Shown here: in pieces, positions 7,515-16,917 of the stretch
How positions within the stretch are numbered: the first letter of the stretch is position 1
Layout: every line of letters begins with the position of its first letter
Assembly: GCF_002934665.1 (NCBI RefSeq)
Contig: NZ_NIRS01000001.1
Span: forward strand, 1,233,430-1,297,429
DNA: 64,000 nucleotides
From: Pseudomonas laurylsulfatiphila
GTDB lineage: Bacteria; Pseudomonadota; Gammaproteobacteria; Pseudomonadales; Pseudomonadaceae
Direction: 5' to 3'
The notes under the pieces: generated by a model
What the model was told of the DNA's origin: nothing
The model's input: the letters and a program-made list of their open reading frames with translations, nothing else
Databases searched by the model: none
Made by a program: the position numbers and the translations under genes

Positions 7515-9095
7515 TCACGGAATGGGTGGATTGTTCCAGCGTTGCACGGTCACGATCATGTGGCCTTCGCCGGTCAGGGATTTCCCTGCGTCGTCGACGG
7601 CGGCGATCACCTTGAGGTTGCCGGCATTGTTGGTGGACATCTTGCGTGCCGGGTTCGGCCCGGCATCGCCCGGTGTGAACACGCCCGCGTCAGCCCGCAT
7701 GGTGCCGGCGAACTTGACGTCTTCGTCTTCCTTGGCGCGATCGTCGAAGGCTTCGACCTTCCATTGCGCCGGGAACACGCCGATGCGATACGGCTTGCCA
7801 TCGGCGCCCTTGCCCCAGGCTTCCGCGTCGAATCGGCCCTGGACCTTCGGCGTCGAACCGCCACCCTCGCCAATCCGTGCCACCGAGAATTCAGGCACGA
7901 CCTTGACTGCATCGATCTTGCTGTACACCGACAGGCTCGGGCCTTTCAGCGTACCGACGGTGACTGCACGCGCGCCCGGCTGGGCATTGGCGGCGGCCTT
8001 GAGCTTGACCTTGATCTGCTCCGGACTCTGCGAGACGACTTCGACCACTTCCACGCCTTTGCCGAAGTTCGGCTTGCCGGAAAGACCGCTGCCGATCAGG
8101 GTCACTTCGGTTTCGCTGCCGGCTTTCACGTAGCCCGGTTGCACCGCCAGCAAACGCTGGGAACCCTGTTTGGCGGCGACGAAGTCCAGGCCGCGCTCGT
8201 CGTGTTCGGCCTCGAACATGCGGCCCTGCATGGCATTGCCTTGCGCGGCGAACACCTGGCGCATGGTCACGCCATCGATGGTCACGTTGCCGCGCCATTC
8301 ATAGCCGGTGTAGAGAATCGCGCTGCCGTCACCATTGAACGGGCTGCCGTCGGCGTACTGGCCCTTGACGCTGACCTTGAAGGTGTCGCTGCCATCGGCG
8401 GTTACGCTCATGACACCGGCCAGTTCACCTTTGCCCGGCAAGTGACCGCTGAAGCTCCAGTCACCCGCCAGCGCCTCGCTTTTCGGTGCAGCGCTCTGCC
8501 ATTTTTTCCAGGCCGGGTTGTCCAGCGGATAACGCTTGGCCAGCAGCGGCACCATCTCTTTGCGGGCCAGATCGAACCAGTCGCGGTCGCGGGCAAGCGC
8601 CTGGTATTCCAGCGACGGCCATTGGCCGAGGTGGAAGTTCACCAGGCGTTCCCATTCCTGGGCAGGACGCCGTTGCAGGGCCACCCGCGCACCGGAGTGG
8701 CAGCGACCGCACATCTGGCTGGTCTGGTCATCGAAATTCTCGACGGTGTTGAGCCGGCGCTCCAGCGCATAGCGCACGCCGTCGGTTTCGCTCGGCGCCA
8801 GGCCCTGGGTGTCGGCCAGGTATTTGACCAGCGTGCGACGGTCGTCGTCGCTGATCTGCAAACCGTGCATGGTCTGCATCCGGGCAATGCTCATCAGCCA
8901 GCCTTCCGGCGTCTTGCGCTGGTGACTGATGCGGCTCAGGCCGTTATCGGCTTCGGGGGTATGACAGCCCTGACAGGTTTCCTTGAGGATGGTCTGGGCG
9001 TCGCGGGCTGCCAGGCTATGAGGCGAATGCAGCGCTACACAAGCGGCTACGGCCAGCAGGCTGGCGCTCATGCCTGATCGGAGTTTTCTCTTCAT
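7515..9095 (-). CDS. qhpA: Quinohemoprotein amine dehydrogenase alpha subunit (di-haem)
   Basis: 526 residues. ATG 9095 is preferred to the GTG at 9113 because it gives a normal signal peptide (residues 1-30, 'MSASLLAVAACVALHS', cut after SLAA). Two c-type haem sites: Cys41-Cys44-His45 (CQGCH) and Cys129-Cys132-His133 (CGRCH). The remainder contains the three beta-rich domains of the family, including an Ig-like stretch 'VTLIGSGLSGKPNFG'. It carries electrons from the CTQ cofactor to outer acceptors in the periplasm. First gene of the qhpADCB group; a weak sigma-54-like element lies 114 bases upstream of the start. Confidence 0.94.
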   Translation of the reverse strand: MKRKLRSGMSASLLAVAACVALHSPHSLAARDAQTILKETCQGCHTPEADNGLSRISHQRKTPEGWLMSIARMQTMHGLQISDDDRRTLVKYLADTQGLAPSETDGVRYALERRLNTVENFDDQTSQMCGRCHSGARVALQRRPAQEWERLVNFHLGQWPSLEYQALARDRDWFDLARKEMVPLLAKRYPLDNPAWKKWQSAAPKSEALAGDWSFSGHLPGKGELAGVMSVTADGSDTFKVSVKGQYADGSPFNGDGSAILYTGYEWRGNVTIDGVTMRQVFAAQGNAMQGRMFEAEHDERGLDFVAAKQGSQRLLAVQPGYVKAGSETEVTLIGSGLSGKPNFGKGVEVVEVVSQSPEQIKVKLKAAANAQPGARAVTVGTLKGPSLSVYSKIDAVKVVPEFSVARIGEGGGSTPKVQGRFDAEAWGKGADGKPYRIGVFPAQWKVEAFDDRAKEDEDVKFAGTMRADAGVFTPGDAGPNPARKMSTNNAGNLKVIAAVDDAGKSLTGEGHMIVTVQRWNNPPIP

Positions 9096-9208
9096 CAACG
9101 TCGAACCTCGCACGGTGCGTTCTTATTGTTGTGGCTATCGTTTTTATGGTTTCTGCCGTCGGCGGTGAACCGCTGGCGGAGGCAAGAGAAACGTCTGCGA
9201 TGAGCAAT

Positions 9209-9223
9209 ACACGGAGCGTGCCA
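9209..9223 (-). promoter_or_regulatory. Possible sigma-54 promoter of qhpA
   Basis: Reading the minus strand: TGGCAC, five bases, GTGT. The -24 box is perfect; the -12 box departs from TTGC at two positions. It would start transcription about 100 bases ahead of qhpA. The case rests mainly on the much better element facing the other way at 9595 and on the sigma-54 activator in the locus. Confidence 0.35.
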
Positions 9224-9389
9224 GCTTATGAATACCTCAATGAATCAATGATTTGCCGGAATCAACAGGGGTTTTGCCAGTCATGCCATCGCGGCAACAC
9301 GTTCAATTTCGCGACAACTGTTGCACTCTGAGACGAGCATAGGTGAGCCTGCGGAGGGCGGATGACCTTCTATCAATTCGCTCGTTTTT

Positions 9390-9489
9390 TGTAGGAGCTG
9401 ACTTGCCAGCGATGGACTCCCAGGCAACGCAATCACCCTGCAAGAACGCGTCATCGTTAACGACCATCGCTGGCAAGCCAGCTCCTACG
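9390..9489. repeat. REP pair (family A) between qhpA and ALDH promoters
   Basis: Copies GTAGGAGCTGACTTGCCAGC... (9391-9415) and the inverse CATCGCTGGCAAGCCAGC... (9464-9489). Unusually for REP pairs this one lies between divergent genes (qhpA and the aldehyde dehydrogenase), separating their control regions. Confidence 0.88.
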
Positions 9490-9594
9490 GGGTGCTGCGA
9501 GTGTGTCAGTGGCGTCTCAGTTTGCGACAGTCCAGCACTCGCTCATGCGCTGCTTTTTCCGCCGAAGCCTGCTGACGCGGCGCTTTCGGCAAAC

Positions 9595-9609
9595 TGGCAC
9601 AGCCATTGC
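9595..9609 (+). promoter_or_regulatory. Sigma-54 (-24/-12) promoter of aldehyde dehydrogenase
   Basis: TGGCAC-N5-TTGC (TGGCACAGCCATTGC), an exact match to the sigma-54 consensus with correct spacing, 37 bases ahead of the ATG at 9647. The activator gene at 14955-16862 in the same locus has the GAFTGS sigma-54 contact loop, so it is the likely partner. Confidence 0.85.
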
Positions 9610-9646
9610 GAAAGACCTCGCCACACGAACAAGACGAGGTTTCATC

Positions 9647-11137
9647 ATGTCGCTCCCAAACCTGCTTCCCGCCACTTCGGCATTCATCCAGCGCGCCCCG
9701 CGCATGCTCATCGGCGGCGACTGGGTCGAGGCCGCCGACAGCCAGACCATGCCCCTGCACAATCCGGCCACCGGTGAAGTGCTGTGCGTGGTGCCACGGG
9801 CAACGCCGGAGGATGTCGATCGTGCGGTACTTGCCGCGCGCCAGGCATTCGACGATTCGTCCTGGACCCGCACCCGCCCCCGGGAGCGGCAGAACCTGTT
9901 GTGGAAACTCGCCGACCTGATGCAGCGCGACGCCGAACTGCTGGCGCAACTGGAATGCCTGAACAACGGTAAGAGCGCGGCCGTGGCCCAGGTGATGGAT
10001 GTGCAACTGGCCATCGACTTCCTGCGTTACATGGCCGGCTGGGCGACCAAGATCGAAGGCTCGACGGTTGACGTGTCGGCACCGCTGATGCCCGACGATC
10101 AGTTCCACAGCTTCATCCGTCGTGAAGCGGTGGGCGTGGTCGGTGCCATCGTTGCCTGGAACTTCCCGCTGCTGCTGGCCTGCTGGAAACTCGGCCCGGC
10201 CCTGGCCACCGGTTGCACGGTTGTACTCAAACCGGCCGATGAAACCCCGCTGACCGCACTGAAACTCGCCGAGCTGGTGCTGGAGGCCGGTTATCCCGAA
10301 GGCGTGTTCAACGTGGTCACCGGCACCGGCATCACCGCAGGCTCCGCCCTGACCCACAACCCGCTGGTGGACAAGCTGACCTTCACCGGCTCCACCGCGG
10401 TGGGCAAGCAGATCGGCAAGATCGCCATGGACTCCATGACCCGGGTCACCCTGGAACTGGGCGGCAAGTCGCCGACCATCGTCATGGCCGACGCCGACCT
10501 GAAAACCGCCGCGGCCGGGGCTGCCAGTGCGATTTTCTTCAACCAGGGCCAGGTCTGCTGCGCAGGTTCGCGGCTGTATGTGCAGCGCAAGCATTTCGAC
10601 AATGTGGTGGCGGACATCGCTGGAATCGCCAACGCGATGAAACTCGGCAACGGCCTGGACCCGAGCGTTGACATGGGACCGTTGATCTCGGCGCGCCAGC
10701 AGGAGCGCGTTTACGGGTACATCGAGAAGGGCCGGGAAAGCGGCGCGACCATCGCCTGCGGGGGCGAACAATTCGGGCCGGGGTTCTTCGTCAAGCCGAC
10801 GGTGATTGTCGATGTCGATCAGAAGCACTCATTGGTGCAGGAAGAAATCTTCGGCCCGGTGCTGGTGGCGATTCCGTTCGACGACGAAGCCGATGCCCTG
10901 CGCATGGCCAATGACAGCCCCTACGGCCTGGGGGCGAGCATCTGGTCGAATGATCTGGCGGCGGTGCACCGGATGATTCCGCGCATCAAGTCGGGATCGG
11001 TGTGGGTCAACTGCCACAGCGCACTGGACCCGGCGTTGCCGTTCGGCGGCTACAAGATGTCCGGGGTCGGGCGTGAGATGGGGTATGCGGCGATCGAGCA
11101 TTACACCGAGTTGAAGTCGGTGTTGATCAAACTTTGA
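9647..11137 (+). CDS. NAD(P)-dependent aldehyde dehydrogenase of the amine-oxidation locus
   Basis: 496 residues, standard ALDH length. Active-site residues visible: Asn172 ('VAWNFPLLL'), Glu270 ('VTLELGGKSPT') and nucleophile Cys304 ('FFNQGQVCCAG'); the Rossmann loop 'FTGSTAVGKQIG' is intact. No signal peptide, so cytoplasmic. ATG 9647 is chosen over the longer open frame because it has GACGAGG upstream and lies just after a perfect sigma-54 promoter. It would oxidise the aldehyde released by QHNDH to the acid. The sequence type resembles phenylacetaldehyde/betaine-aldehyde dehydrogenases; in P. putida 2-phenylethylamine catabolism a QHNDH is paired with phenylacetaldehyde dehydrogenase (PeaE), so that substrate is plausible but unproven. 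Confidence 0.92.
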   Translation: MSLPNLLPATSAFIQRAPRMLIGGDWVEAADSQTMPLHNPATGEVLCVVPRATPEDVDRAVLAARQAFDDSSWTRTRPRERQNLLWKLADLMQRDAELLAQLECLNNGKSAAVAQVMDVQLAIDFLRYMAGWATKIEGSTVDVSAPLMPDDQFHSFIRREAVGVVGAIVAWNFPLLLACWKLGPALATGCTVVLKPADETPLTALKLAELVLEAGYPEGVFNVVTGTGITAGSALTHNPLVDKLTFTGSTAVGKQIGKIAMDSMTRVTLELGGKSPTIVMADADLKTAAAGAASAIFFNQGQVCCAGSRLYVQRKHFDNVVADIAGIANAMKLGNGLDPSVDMGPLISARQQERVYGYIEKGRESGATIACGGEQFGPGFFVKPTVIVDVDQKHSLVQEEIFGPVLVAIPFDDEADALRMANDSPYGLGASIWSNDLAAVHRMIPRIKSGSVWVNCHSALDPALPFGGYKMSGVGREMGYAAIEHYTELKSVLIKL

Positions 11138-11158
11138 TAGTCGGCGCTCTTTAGGCCG

Positions 11159-11254
11159 CCATCGCGAGCAAGCTCGCTCCCACAGGGTTTTGCGTCGATC
11201 TCAGGATCATGGCTCAACACAAGTCCACTGTGGGAGCGAGCTTGCTCGCGATGA
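11159..11254. repeat. REP pair (family B) between convergent ALDH and qhpG
   Basis: ATCGCGAGCAAGCTCGCTCC... (11161-11185) and its inverse CTGTGGGAGCGAGCTTGC... (11228-11254). This core (GAGCGAGCTTGCTCGC) differs from family A (GGAGCCGGCTTGCCGGC). It fills the space between two converging stop codons. Confidence 0.9.
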
Positions 11255-11277
11255 GGCCGGTCGAGACGGCTCAAATG

Positions 11278-12573
11278 TCAGGGTTTGAATCCCTGAGCCA
11301 ACAACCAACTCCTGACCATCCTTCCCTGTTCTGTGGTTAACCCAGCCAACACCTGCTCAGCCGGTTCACTGCGCAATCGCCGCACCAGCGGCGCCACCTC
11401 CACCCCCTGCACATGCCAGATCCCCAGCGGTTGATCCACCGTTATCACCACCTCGGCCTCGTCGACAAAACCATCGCGCAGCACCGGTGCGCGTTCGATT
11501 CTCAGGGCATTGAAGTTAGCCTCGGCATGGGCGATTTCAGCATCCGGCCATTGCCGTCGTGCCTGCCAGAAGGGCTGATCCAGCCAACGCTGCTCATCGG
11601 CATAAAAATCCCGGCCGATCCGCGCGAACCGCAGGAACAGCTGTTCCACCCGCTGCTGGTGGAAACGCCGGGCCAGAGCCGCTCGCTCAGGTTTGCACAA
11701 CAGCGTGTTGATCACCGTCGGTGCCTGCAACGCCGAGGAGAGCGATTGAAAGATGCCATTGCCCGACAACGGGTCCACAGCCATCGCCGCATCACCGACC
11801 CGAATCCAGTTATCGCCGCACACCTGCGGGTTGAGAATCGCCGTGCTGCTGCGGGCATGCAGCTGTAGATCCAGCTCGGGTTCGCCGCCGAAAAAACCAC
11901 GGGCCACCGCCGACTCCCCACGTCTTTGCCGGCAGTAATCGAGCAACATGGCCTTGCCCGGCAACCCGGCACTGGCCACGTCCACCGTCCATTGCCAGTA
12001 ACACTGGCCGTCGGCCCTTCGCGCCATCCATGCCCAGCCGTCCGCAAGGCTTTCCACGGCGCTGGCGGTGCTGCCCGGCGTACCTTGCCAGCGATTGAGC
12101 AGACTGACGGTCTCGGGGCCACGCAAGCCCTTGCCGATAGCGGGTGCCTGACGTCCTCGGGCTTCCACGAGAAACGGCGCGAGCAGCGGTTCGTGTCCGT
12201 CGATTTCGATTCGGTGGCCATTGGCCGATGACTGAACCCTGAGCACCCGGCCTTCGATCAGCTCGACCCCCGCAAGGCGCAAATCCTCACGCAGGCCTCG
12301 GTCAAACACCGGACGGTCGAGCAAGTACTCGATGTTCTGCGCATGGTGCTGGCCGTTCCAGCTCACCTGGCGTTGAGAAGGCAGCGCCGCCTCCGTCAAC
12401 GCCTGATGCAGGCCCGCGCTGCGCAAGGCATCCAGAACCCGCACGGACACGCCTTCAAGCGCCGCAAACCGGCGCCATTCGCTGATCAGCGTGACGCCAT
12501 GGCCAAGCCGCCGTAGCCCCAGTGCGACAGCGGCTCCAGCCGGTCCGGCGCCAAGAATGACGATATCCGTCAT
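11278..12573 (-). CDS. qhpG: FAD-dependent monooxygenase for QhpC tryptophan hydroxylation
   Basis: 431 residues. N-terminal dinucleotide motif 'ILGAGPAGAAVALGLRR' and the second FAD motif 'GDAAMAVDPLSGNGIFQ' (Asp-Pro of the ribityl-binding site) place it in the tryptophan-halogenase/PHBH-like flavoprotein group. QhpG of Paracoccus hydroxylates the Trp that becomes CTQ on the cross-linked gamma subunit before export. The start ATG at 12573 overlaps the qhpE stop by four bases (ATGA), so it is co-translated with the other maturation genes. Identification depends on the setting; alone it could be called a generic FAD oxidoreductase. Confidence 0.88.
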   Translation of the reverse strand: MTDIVILGAGPAGAAVALGLRRLGHGVTLISEWRRFAALEGVSVRVLDALRSAGLHQALTEAALPSQRQVSWNGQHHAQNIEYLLDRPVFDRGLREDLRLAGVELIEGRVLRVQSSANGHRIEIDGHEPLLAPFLVEARGRQAPAIGKGLRGPETVSLLNRWQGTPGSTASAVESLADGWAWMARRADGQCYWQWTVDVASAGLPGKAMLLDYCRQRRGESAVARGFFGGEPELDLQLHARSSTAILNPQVCGDNWIRVGDAAMAVDPLSGNGIFQSLSSALQAPTVINTLLCKPERAALARRFHQQRVEQLFLRFARIGRDFYADEQRWLDQPFWQARRQWPDAEIAHAEANFNALRIERAPVLRDGFVDEAEVVITVDQPLGIWHVQGVEVAPLVRRLRSEPAEQVLAGLTTEQGRMVRSWLLAQGFKP

Positions 12574-13247
12574 GGCCCGAAGCGCCGTTCAGGGCCACGG
12601 TAACGGGCATGGTCGCGCAACCACTCGATGATTTGCTCGTTGCTGGCATCAGGCTGCTCGACGAGGAACCCGGCGATGTGCCCGCTCAACGCGGCGCAAC
12701 CGAGGCTCGCCCCGGATTGCCCCGGGTACGTGCCATGCACACAGGCGGCGAAATCCGCCTGGGCGCTGTTGAGCCACGACCATTCCTGCTCGGCGCAGCG
12801 CGCATCGCCGGTCACCCGCAACACCTGCGGATAGTTGGCCGGAAACACCCCTTCGCCCTGGGCCGGACTCGACGCACACAACAGAACGCCCCGGGCCACC
12901 GCCGCCGCGCAGGCCGCGCGCAACAGGCTGCGATCCTGGCGCAGGCCGAGGCTCAGATTGATCAGTCGCACGTTCTGCGCCACCAGCCAGTCAATCGCCG
13001 TGGCGATCTGCAAGGCGCTGGTGACACCGCGCTGGTCGAACACCTGGGCCACGCAAAACAGCGCCGAGGGTGCACGCCGGCCAATCGCCTCGATCACTGC
13101 ACTGCCATGCCCCAGCGGATCGTCGCGCAAGTCGCCCTCGGCCAGGCCATTTTCGAGCAATGAAAAGCGCCGACCGGCGATCACTTGCACCCTTTGCGCC
13201 GCTGAATGGCCGCTGTCCACCACACCCACGCGCAACTCAGGTTTCAT
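12570..13247 (-). CDS. qhpE: Subtilisin-like protease for QhpC leader removal
   Basis: 225 residues, short for a subtilase and without signal peptide or propeptide, as expected for an intracellular processing enzyme. Catalytic triad: Asp11 ('VGVVDSGH'), His47 ('PLGHGSAV') and Ser in 'SGASLGCAALSGH' near residue 190. The region that normally holds the oxyanion-hole Asn (AAGN in subtilisin) reads 'CASSPAQGEG', so that Asn appears absent. QhpE homologues cut the 28-residue leader of QhpC. It overlaps qhpF by 11 bases and qhpG by 4. Confidence 0.88.
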   Translation of the reverse strand: MKPELRVGVVDSGHSAAQRVQVIAGRRFSLLENGLAEGDLRDDPLGHGSAVIEAIGRRAPSALFCVAQVFDQRGVTSALQIATAIDWLVAQNVRLINLSLGLRQDRSLLRAACAAAVARGVLLCASSPAQGEGVFPANYPQVLRVTGDARCAEQEWSWLNSAQADFAACVHGTYPGQSGASLGCAALSGHIAGFLVEQPDASNEQIIEWLRDHARYRGPERRFGP

Positions 13248-14955
13248 GCAGCACCGTTTTCGAGGTCAGCACGCCGTCGAGCAATTCGAACCGCAGATCG
13301 GCATCGGCCAGGGTTGAAGGGCGATGGCTGATCAGGATGCGCGTGCGTGCGGCAAACAAGCGGTCGATGGCGTCGATGACTTCGCGCTCGGTGGCTTCGT
13401 CCACCGCTGAGGTCGCTTCATCGAGCACCAGAATCAAAGGGTCCTGCAACAGCGCCCGGGCAATCGCGATGCGCTGCTTCTGCCCACCGGACAATTGCTG
13501 GCCGCGCTCGCCCAGCGGACTGTCGAGGCCCTCGGGCAAGGACTCGATCAGGCTGTCGAGTTGCGCCAGGCGCGCCACTTCGGCAATCGCTTCGCGGCTG
13601 GCGTCCGGCACCGCGTAAGCCAGGTTGTCGGCGAGGCTGCCGCGAAACAGCACGATGTCCTGACTGACGATGGCAATGCGTCGACGCAACTGGAACAGGT
13701 CCAGCTCGCGCACATCGACGTCGCCCAGCAGTACCCGTCCCGATTGCGGATCGTGATGCCGTTGCAGCAGGTCGATCAGGGTGGATTTACCGACGCCCGA
13801 ACCGCCGCTGAGGGCCACTTTCAAACCGTAGGGAATCCGCGCTTCGATACCGCGCAGGGTCGATTGGCGACCGGGATGGGCGAAGTGCACGTTGTCGAAC
13901 CAGAGATCGCCGCCATCGGGCATCGGCTGTGGTCTGGCAGGCGTCGACACGGTCGGCTGTTCGCCGCGCAACTCCATGACCCGGCCGAGGCTGACGGTCA
14001 TCCGCTGAATCGCCACGTAGAGCCCGAGCAGGCTCTGTACCGGCCCCACGGCCATCCCCAGGTAGGTGGAAAACGCAATCAGCGCACCGAGCTGCCAGGT
14101 GCCCTGCACCACCCAGTATCCGCCGATCAGGAAGGCGCAGGCCCGGGACAGCGAGGTCAGCGTGCCGGGCACGGCCTGGGTGAAAAACTCGGTGACTTGC
14201 AGGCGCAGCAACTGGCTCATGTAGCCCTGCCCCAGCGTTTCAAGGCGCCGCGCTTCGCGCTGTTGCTGGCCGGCGGACTGGATGAACTTCATCACCGGCA
14301 AGGTCTCGACCATGAACGACGACATGTCCGCCGAACGCTCGCGCAACTGCCGCACATCGCGCTCGACCTTGCGCCGCATCCAGCGCAGCCAGAGGACATC
14401 GAGGGGGATCAGTACCAGGGCCAGCAGCGACAGTTTCCACGACAGCGTCACCAGCATCGCGATGGCAACCACCAGGCCAATCACGCTCGACACTGCCGAG
14501 AACAGCGAGTCCACAGCGAACCGCTGGATTTCCGCGACGTCGCCATCGAGGCGCGACATCAGGTCACCGATGCGCCGCTGCCCGTAAAAGCTCGGCGACA
14601 GGGTTTGCAGATGCCGGTACAGGTCATCGCGCAAGGCAAACAGCATGCGCCCGGACAGGCGCGTGTGCAGGTAGCGGTTGATGCCCGAAAGCGCCGTGCC
14701 CAGCAACCCGGCAACGATCATCAGCCCGGCGATCAGCACCAGCATCGGGAAGTTGCGCGCCAGCAGGCCGTCGTCGATCAACAGTTTGGTCAGCCACGGC
14801 TGCACCAGTACCAACGCCGAAGCGCAGACCGACAGGCCCAGCAGCCCGGCAATCGCCAGGCGATGGGGGCGCACGAAGCTGTACAGCCAGCGCAGCGACG
14901 CCTGCAAGGCCTCGGGGTTCTGGCTGTCGATCAGCCGAACGATCAGGCGTTGCAT
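13237..14955 (-). CDS. qhpF: ABC transporter (membrane + ATPase fusion) exporting the QHNDH gamma subunit
   Basis: 572 residues. An N-terminal six-helix type I ABC exporter domain (~residues 25-310; e.g. 'LAIAGLLGLSVCASALVLV', 'IGLVVAIAMLVTLSW') is followed by an ATPase domain: Walker A 'GGSGVGKST', signature 'LSGGQKQRIAIAR', Walker B 'LILVLDEATSAVDEATE', H-loop 'ILISHRPST'. A half-transporter of this kind acts as homodimer. QhpF is reported to carry the cross-linked gamma subunit to the periplasm. The start codon (14955) overlaps the stop of the upstream regulator (TGATG), so regulator and exporter are translationally linked. Confidence 0.9.
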   Translation of the reverse strand: MQRLIVRLIDSQNPEALQASLRWLYSFVRPHRLAIAGLLGLSVCASALVLVQPWLTKLLIDDGLLARNFPMLVLIAGLMIVAGLLGTALSGINRYLHTRLSGRMLFALRDDLYRHLQTLSPSFYGQRRIGDLMSRLDGDVAEIQRFAVDSLFSAVSSVIGLVVAIAMLVTLSWKLSLLALVLIPLDVLWLRWMRRKVERDVRQLRERSADMSSFMVETLPVMKFIQSAGQQQREARRLETLGQGYMSQLLRLQVTEFFTQAVPGTLTSLSRACAFLIGGYWVVQGTWQLGALIAFSTYLGMAVGPVQSLLGLYVAIQRMTVSLGRVMELRGEQPTVSTPARPQPMPDGGDLWFDNVHFAHPGRQSTLRGIEARIPYGLKVALSGGSGVGKSTLIDLLQRHHDPQSGRVLLGDVDVRELDLFQLRRRIAIVSQDIVLFRGSLADNLAYAVPDASREAIAEVARLAQLDSLIESLPEGLDSPLGERGQQLSGGQKQRIAIARALLQDPLILVLDEATSAVDEATEREVIDAIDRLFAARTRILISHRPSTLADADLRFELLDGVLTSKTVLHET

Positions 14956-16862
14956 CAGGAGCGCAACTGTTTGAGCTTGCGATACAGGGTCGCGCGACTG
15001 ATGCCCAGGGCGTCGGCGGCGGCCGAGACGTTGCCCTGATGCGTGTCCAGGGACTGGCGGATCAGCTCCAGTTCGTTTTCCCGGATGCTGCCGGCCTGGG
15101 GCCGTTCGCTGGCGGTCAATTCGTCGAGCATGCTGTCGGGCAGGTGGTCGAGGGTCAGCACGGTATCACCCGGTTCGCGCATGGCCAGCGCGGTGCGCAG
15201 GACCATCTCCAGCTGGCGGATGTTGCCCGGCCAGTGATAACCGCTGAGCAAGCGATCGAGATCATCGTGCAGGACCACGGCGGGTGCGCCCAATGTCCCC
15301 AGCATACGGCTGACCAGCGCGGCGAAATCTTCGCGTTCGCGCAGGGCCGGGAGCATCACGCTGATGCCGTTGACCCGGTAGAACAGGTCCTCGCGAAAGT
15401 GTTTATCTTGCACCAGACGCTTGAGGTCACGGTGGGTGGCGCAAATCAGTGCGACATCGATGTCCTGCTCTTCGCCAGCGCCCAGTGGCGCGACCTTGCG
15501 ATCCTGCAACACCCGCAACAGTCGGGCCTGCAAGGCCAGGGGCATGTCGCCGATTTCATCGAGGAACAGAGTGCCGCCATGGGCCTGTTGCAGGCGCCCG
15601 ACCATGCCGCCCCGGCGTGAACCGGTGAACGCGCCTTCGCGGTAGCCGAACAGTTCGGACTCGATCAGGCCCTCGGGAATGGCCGCGCAGTTCACCGCCA
15701 CGAAGGGTTTGTCGCAGCGTGTTCCGGCCATGTGCAGGGCGCGGGCGATCACCTCTTTGCCGGTGCCGGTTTCGCCCAATAACAGGACCGGCAGTTCGTT
15801 GGCCAGCCCTTGACGGGCCATGCGCAAGGCACGGGCGTAACGGCTGTTGCTGCCGGCGAGCGCTTCCAGATTCGGTTGCGCCTTGGCCGGCTTCGCGACA
15901 GTGCGCGGCGGGCTGCCGACGTTGATCGAGCGTTGCGGCGCGCGCAGGGTTTTATAGAAGAATTCACCCTTGGCGGTCTGCAGGCTGCCGGTGCCGCCCT
16001 GATGCAGGCGCGCCAACAATTGCAGACCGTCGACGCCGAGAAACTCCTCACAGCGCCGACCGACCAGGGCCGAGCGCTCGGCGTGGAGCAACTGACAAGC
16101 CTGGGCGCTGACCGCGAGGATCTGCCCGCCAAGGCTCACCGCCAGCAGGCCTTGCCACGGGGATTCGAGGTATTGGCGACGGCTGTGGAAGGCGAGGACG
16201 ATTTCGTCCGGATAACTGGCGTTGAACACCCGGCTTTCGATCTGGCTGACGGCCATGGCCAGCAGCGCCGTGCTGTCATGGGCACGGCCGAGCGGGCCTT
16301 CGCGGGTCAGGTCGAGGACGCCGAGGATGTCGCCCTGTGGGCAATGGATCGGCACCGAAGTGCAGGAAAAATCACTGAGGCGATCCAGATAATGTTCGCC
16401 GCAATCGATCAGGGTCGGCCGGGCTTCCACCAGTGCCGTGCCGAGGGCGTTGGTGCCGCGGACTGCTTCGCTCCAGCAGGCGCCGAGGGTGATGTCCTGC
16501 AGGCCGCTGCCCTTGAGGCGGTCGGCGCGGCCTTCGACGGCGAGGATGGTGGCGTCGGAGTTGGCGAGGATGATCAGCCCTTCCTTGCCCTGACGCTCGG
16601 CCAGGTAATCGATGGCCGGCAACGCGGCGTCGATCAGCAGGCGATTGCTGGCCAACAACAGGTCCAGGCTGGCGCTCGATTCCAGCGCCAGCTCGTGCTT
16701 GGCATTGAAATGCACGCCATGGCTCAGGCTGCGCCGCCACGAGGCATCGATTTCCGCACGCAGGACGCCATCCGGCACTTCGCCTTCCAGGTGCAGCTTT
16801 TCCCGGGCCAGCCGGGCTTCGCGATGCAGTTTGGGGGAGTTTGTTTTTATTAGCGTCATCAA
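14955..16862 (-). CDS. Sigma-54-dependent transcriptional activator (AcoR type) of the qhp locus
   Basis: 635 residues. A GAF-like sensory part spans ~75-215, a PAS-like stretch ~225-300, and the AAA+ sigma-54 interaction domain ~330-560 carries Walker A 'GETGTGKE' (363-370), the sigma-54 contact loop GAFTGS (410-415) and Walker B 'LFLDEIGD'. A Fis-type helix-turn-helix ends the protein ('[18 protein letters not shown]'). No receiver domain is present, so it is probably switched by a ligand, perhaps an amine or aldehyde. It heads the operon with qhpF-qhpE-qhpG. The perfect sigma-54 promoter at 9595 is the likely target. Paracoccus uses an AraC-type QhpR instead, so this is not its orthologue. 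ATG 16862 or 16859 are both possible starts. Confidence 0.92.
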   Translation of the reverse strand: MMTLIKTNSPKLHREARLAREKLHLEGEVPDGVLRAEIDASWRRSLSHGVHFNAKHELALESSASLDLLLASNRLLIDAALPAIDYLAERQGKEGLIILANSDATILAVEGRADRLKGSGLQDITLGACWSEAVRGTNALGTALVEARPTLIDCGEHYLDRLSDFSCTSVPIHCPQGDILGVLDLTREGPLGRAHDSTALLAMAVSQIESRVFNASYPDEIVLAFHSRRQYLESPWQGLLAVSLGGQILAVSAQACQLLHAERSALVGRRCEEFLGVDGLQLLARLHQGGTGSLQTAKGEFFYKTLRAPQRSINVGSPPRTVAKPAKAQPNLEALAGSNSRYARALRMARQGLANELPVLLLGETGTGKEVIARALHMAGTRCDKPFVAVNCAAIPEGLIESELFGYREGAFTGSRRGGMVGRLQQAHGGTLFLDEIGDMPLALQARLLRVLQDRKVAPLGAGEEQDIDVALICATHRDLKRLVQDKHFREDLFYRVNGISVMLPALREREDFAALVSRMLGTLGAPAVVLHDDLDRLLSGYHWPGNIRQLEMVLRTALAMREPGDTVLTLDHLPDSMLDELTASERPQAGSIRENELELIRQSLDTHQGNVSAAADALGISRATLYRKLKQLRS

Positions 16863-16917
16863 GCGCTCCGGGTCGTCCGCCCTTGCGCCTTCATACGTCG
16901 GCGCCCTGCCTCAATCT

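Noticed and set aside
5958..9077. A 1,039-codon plus-strand frame opposite qhpD and qhpA.
   Set aside because: Antisense shadow of two clearly identified genes; no domain or signal.
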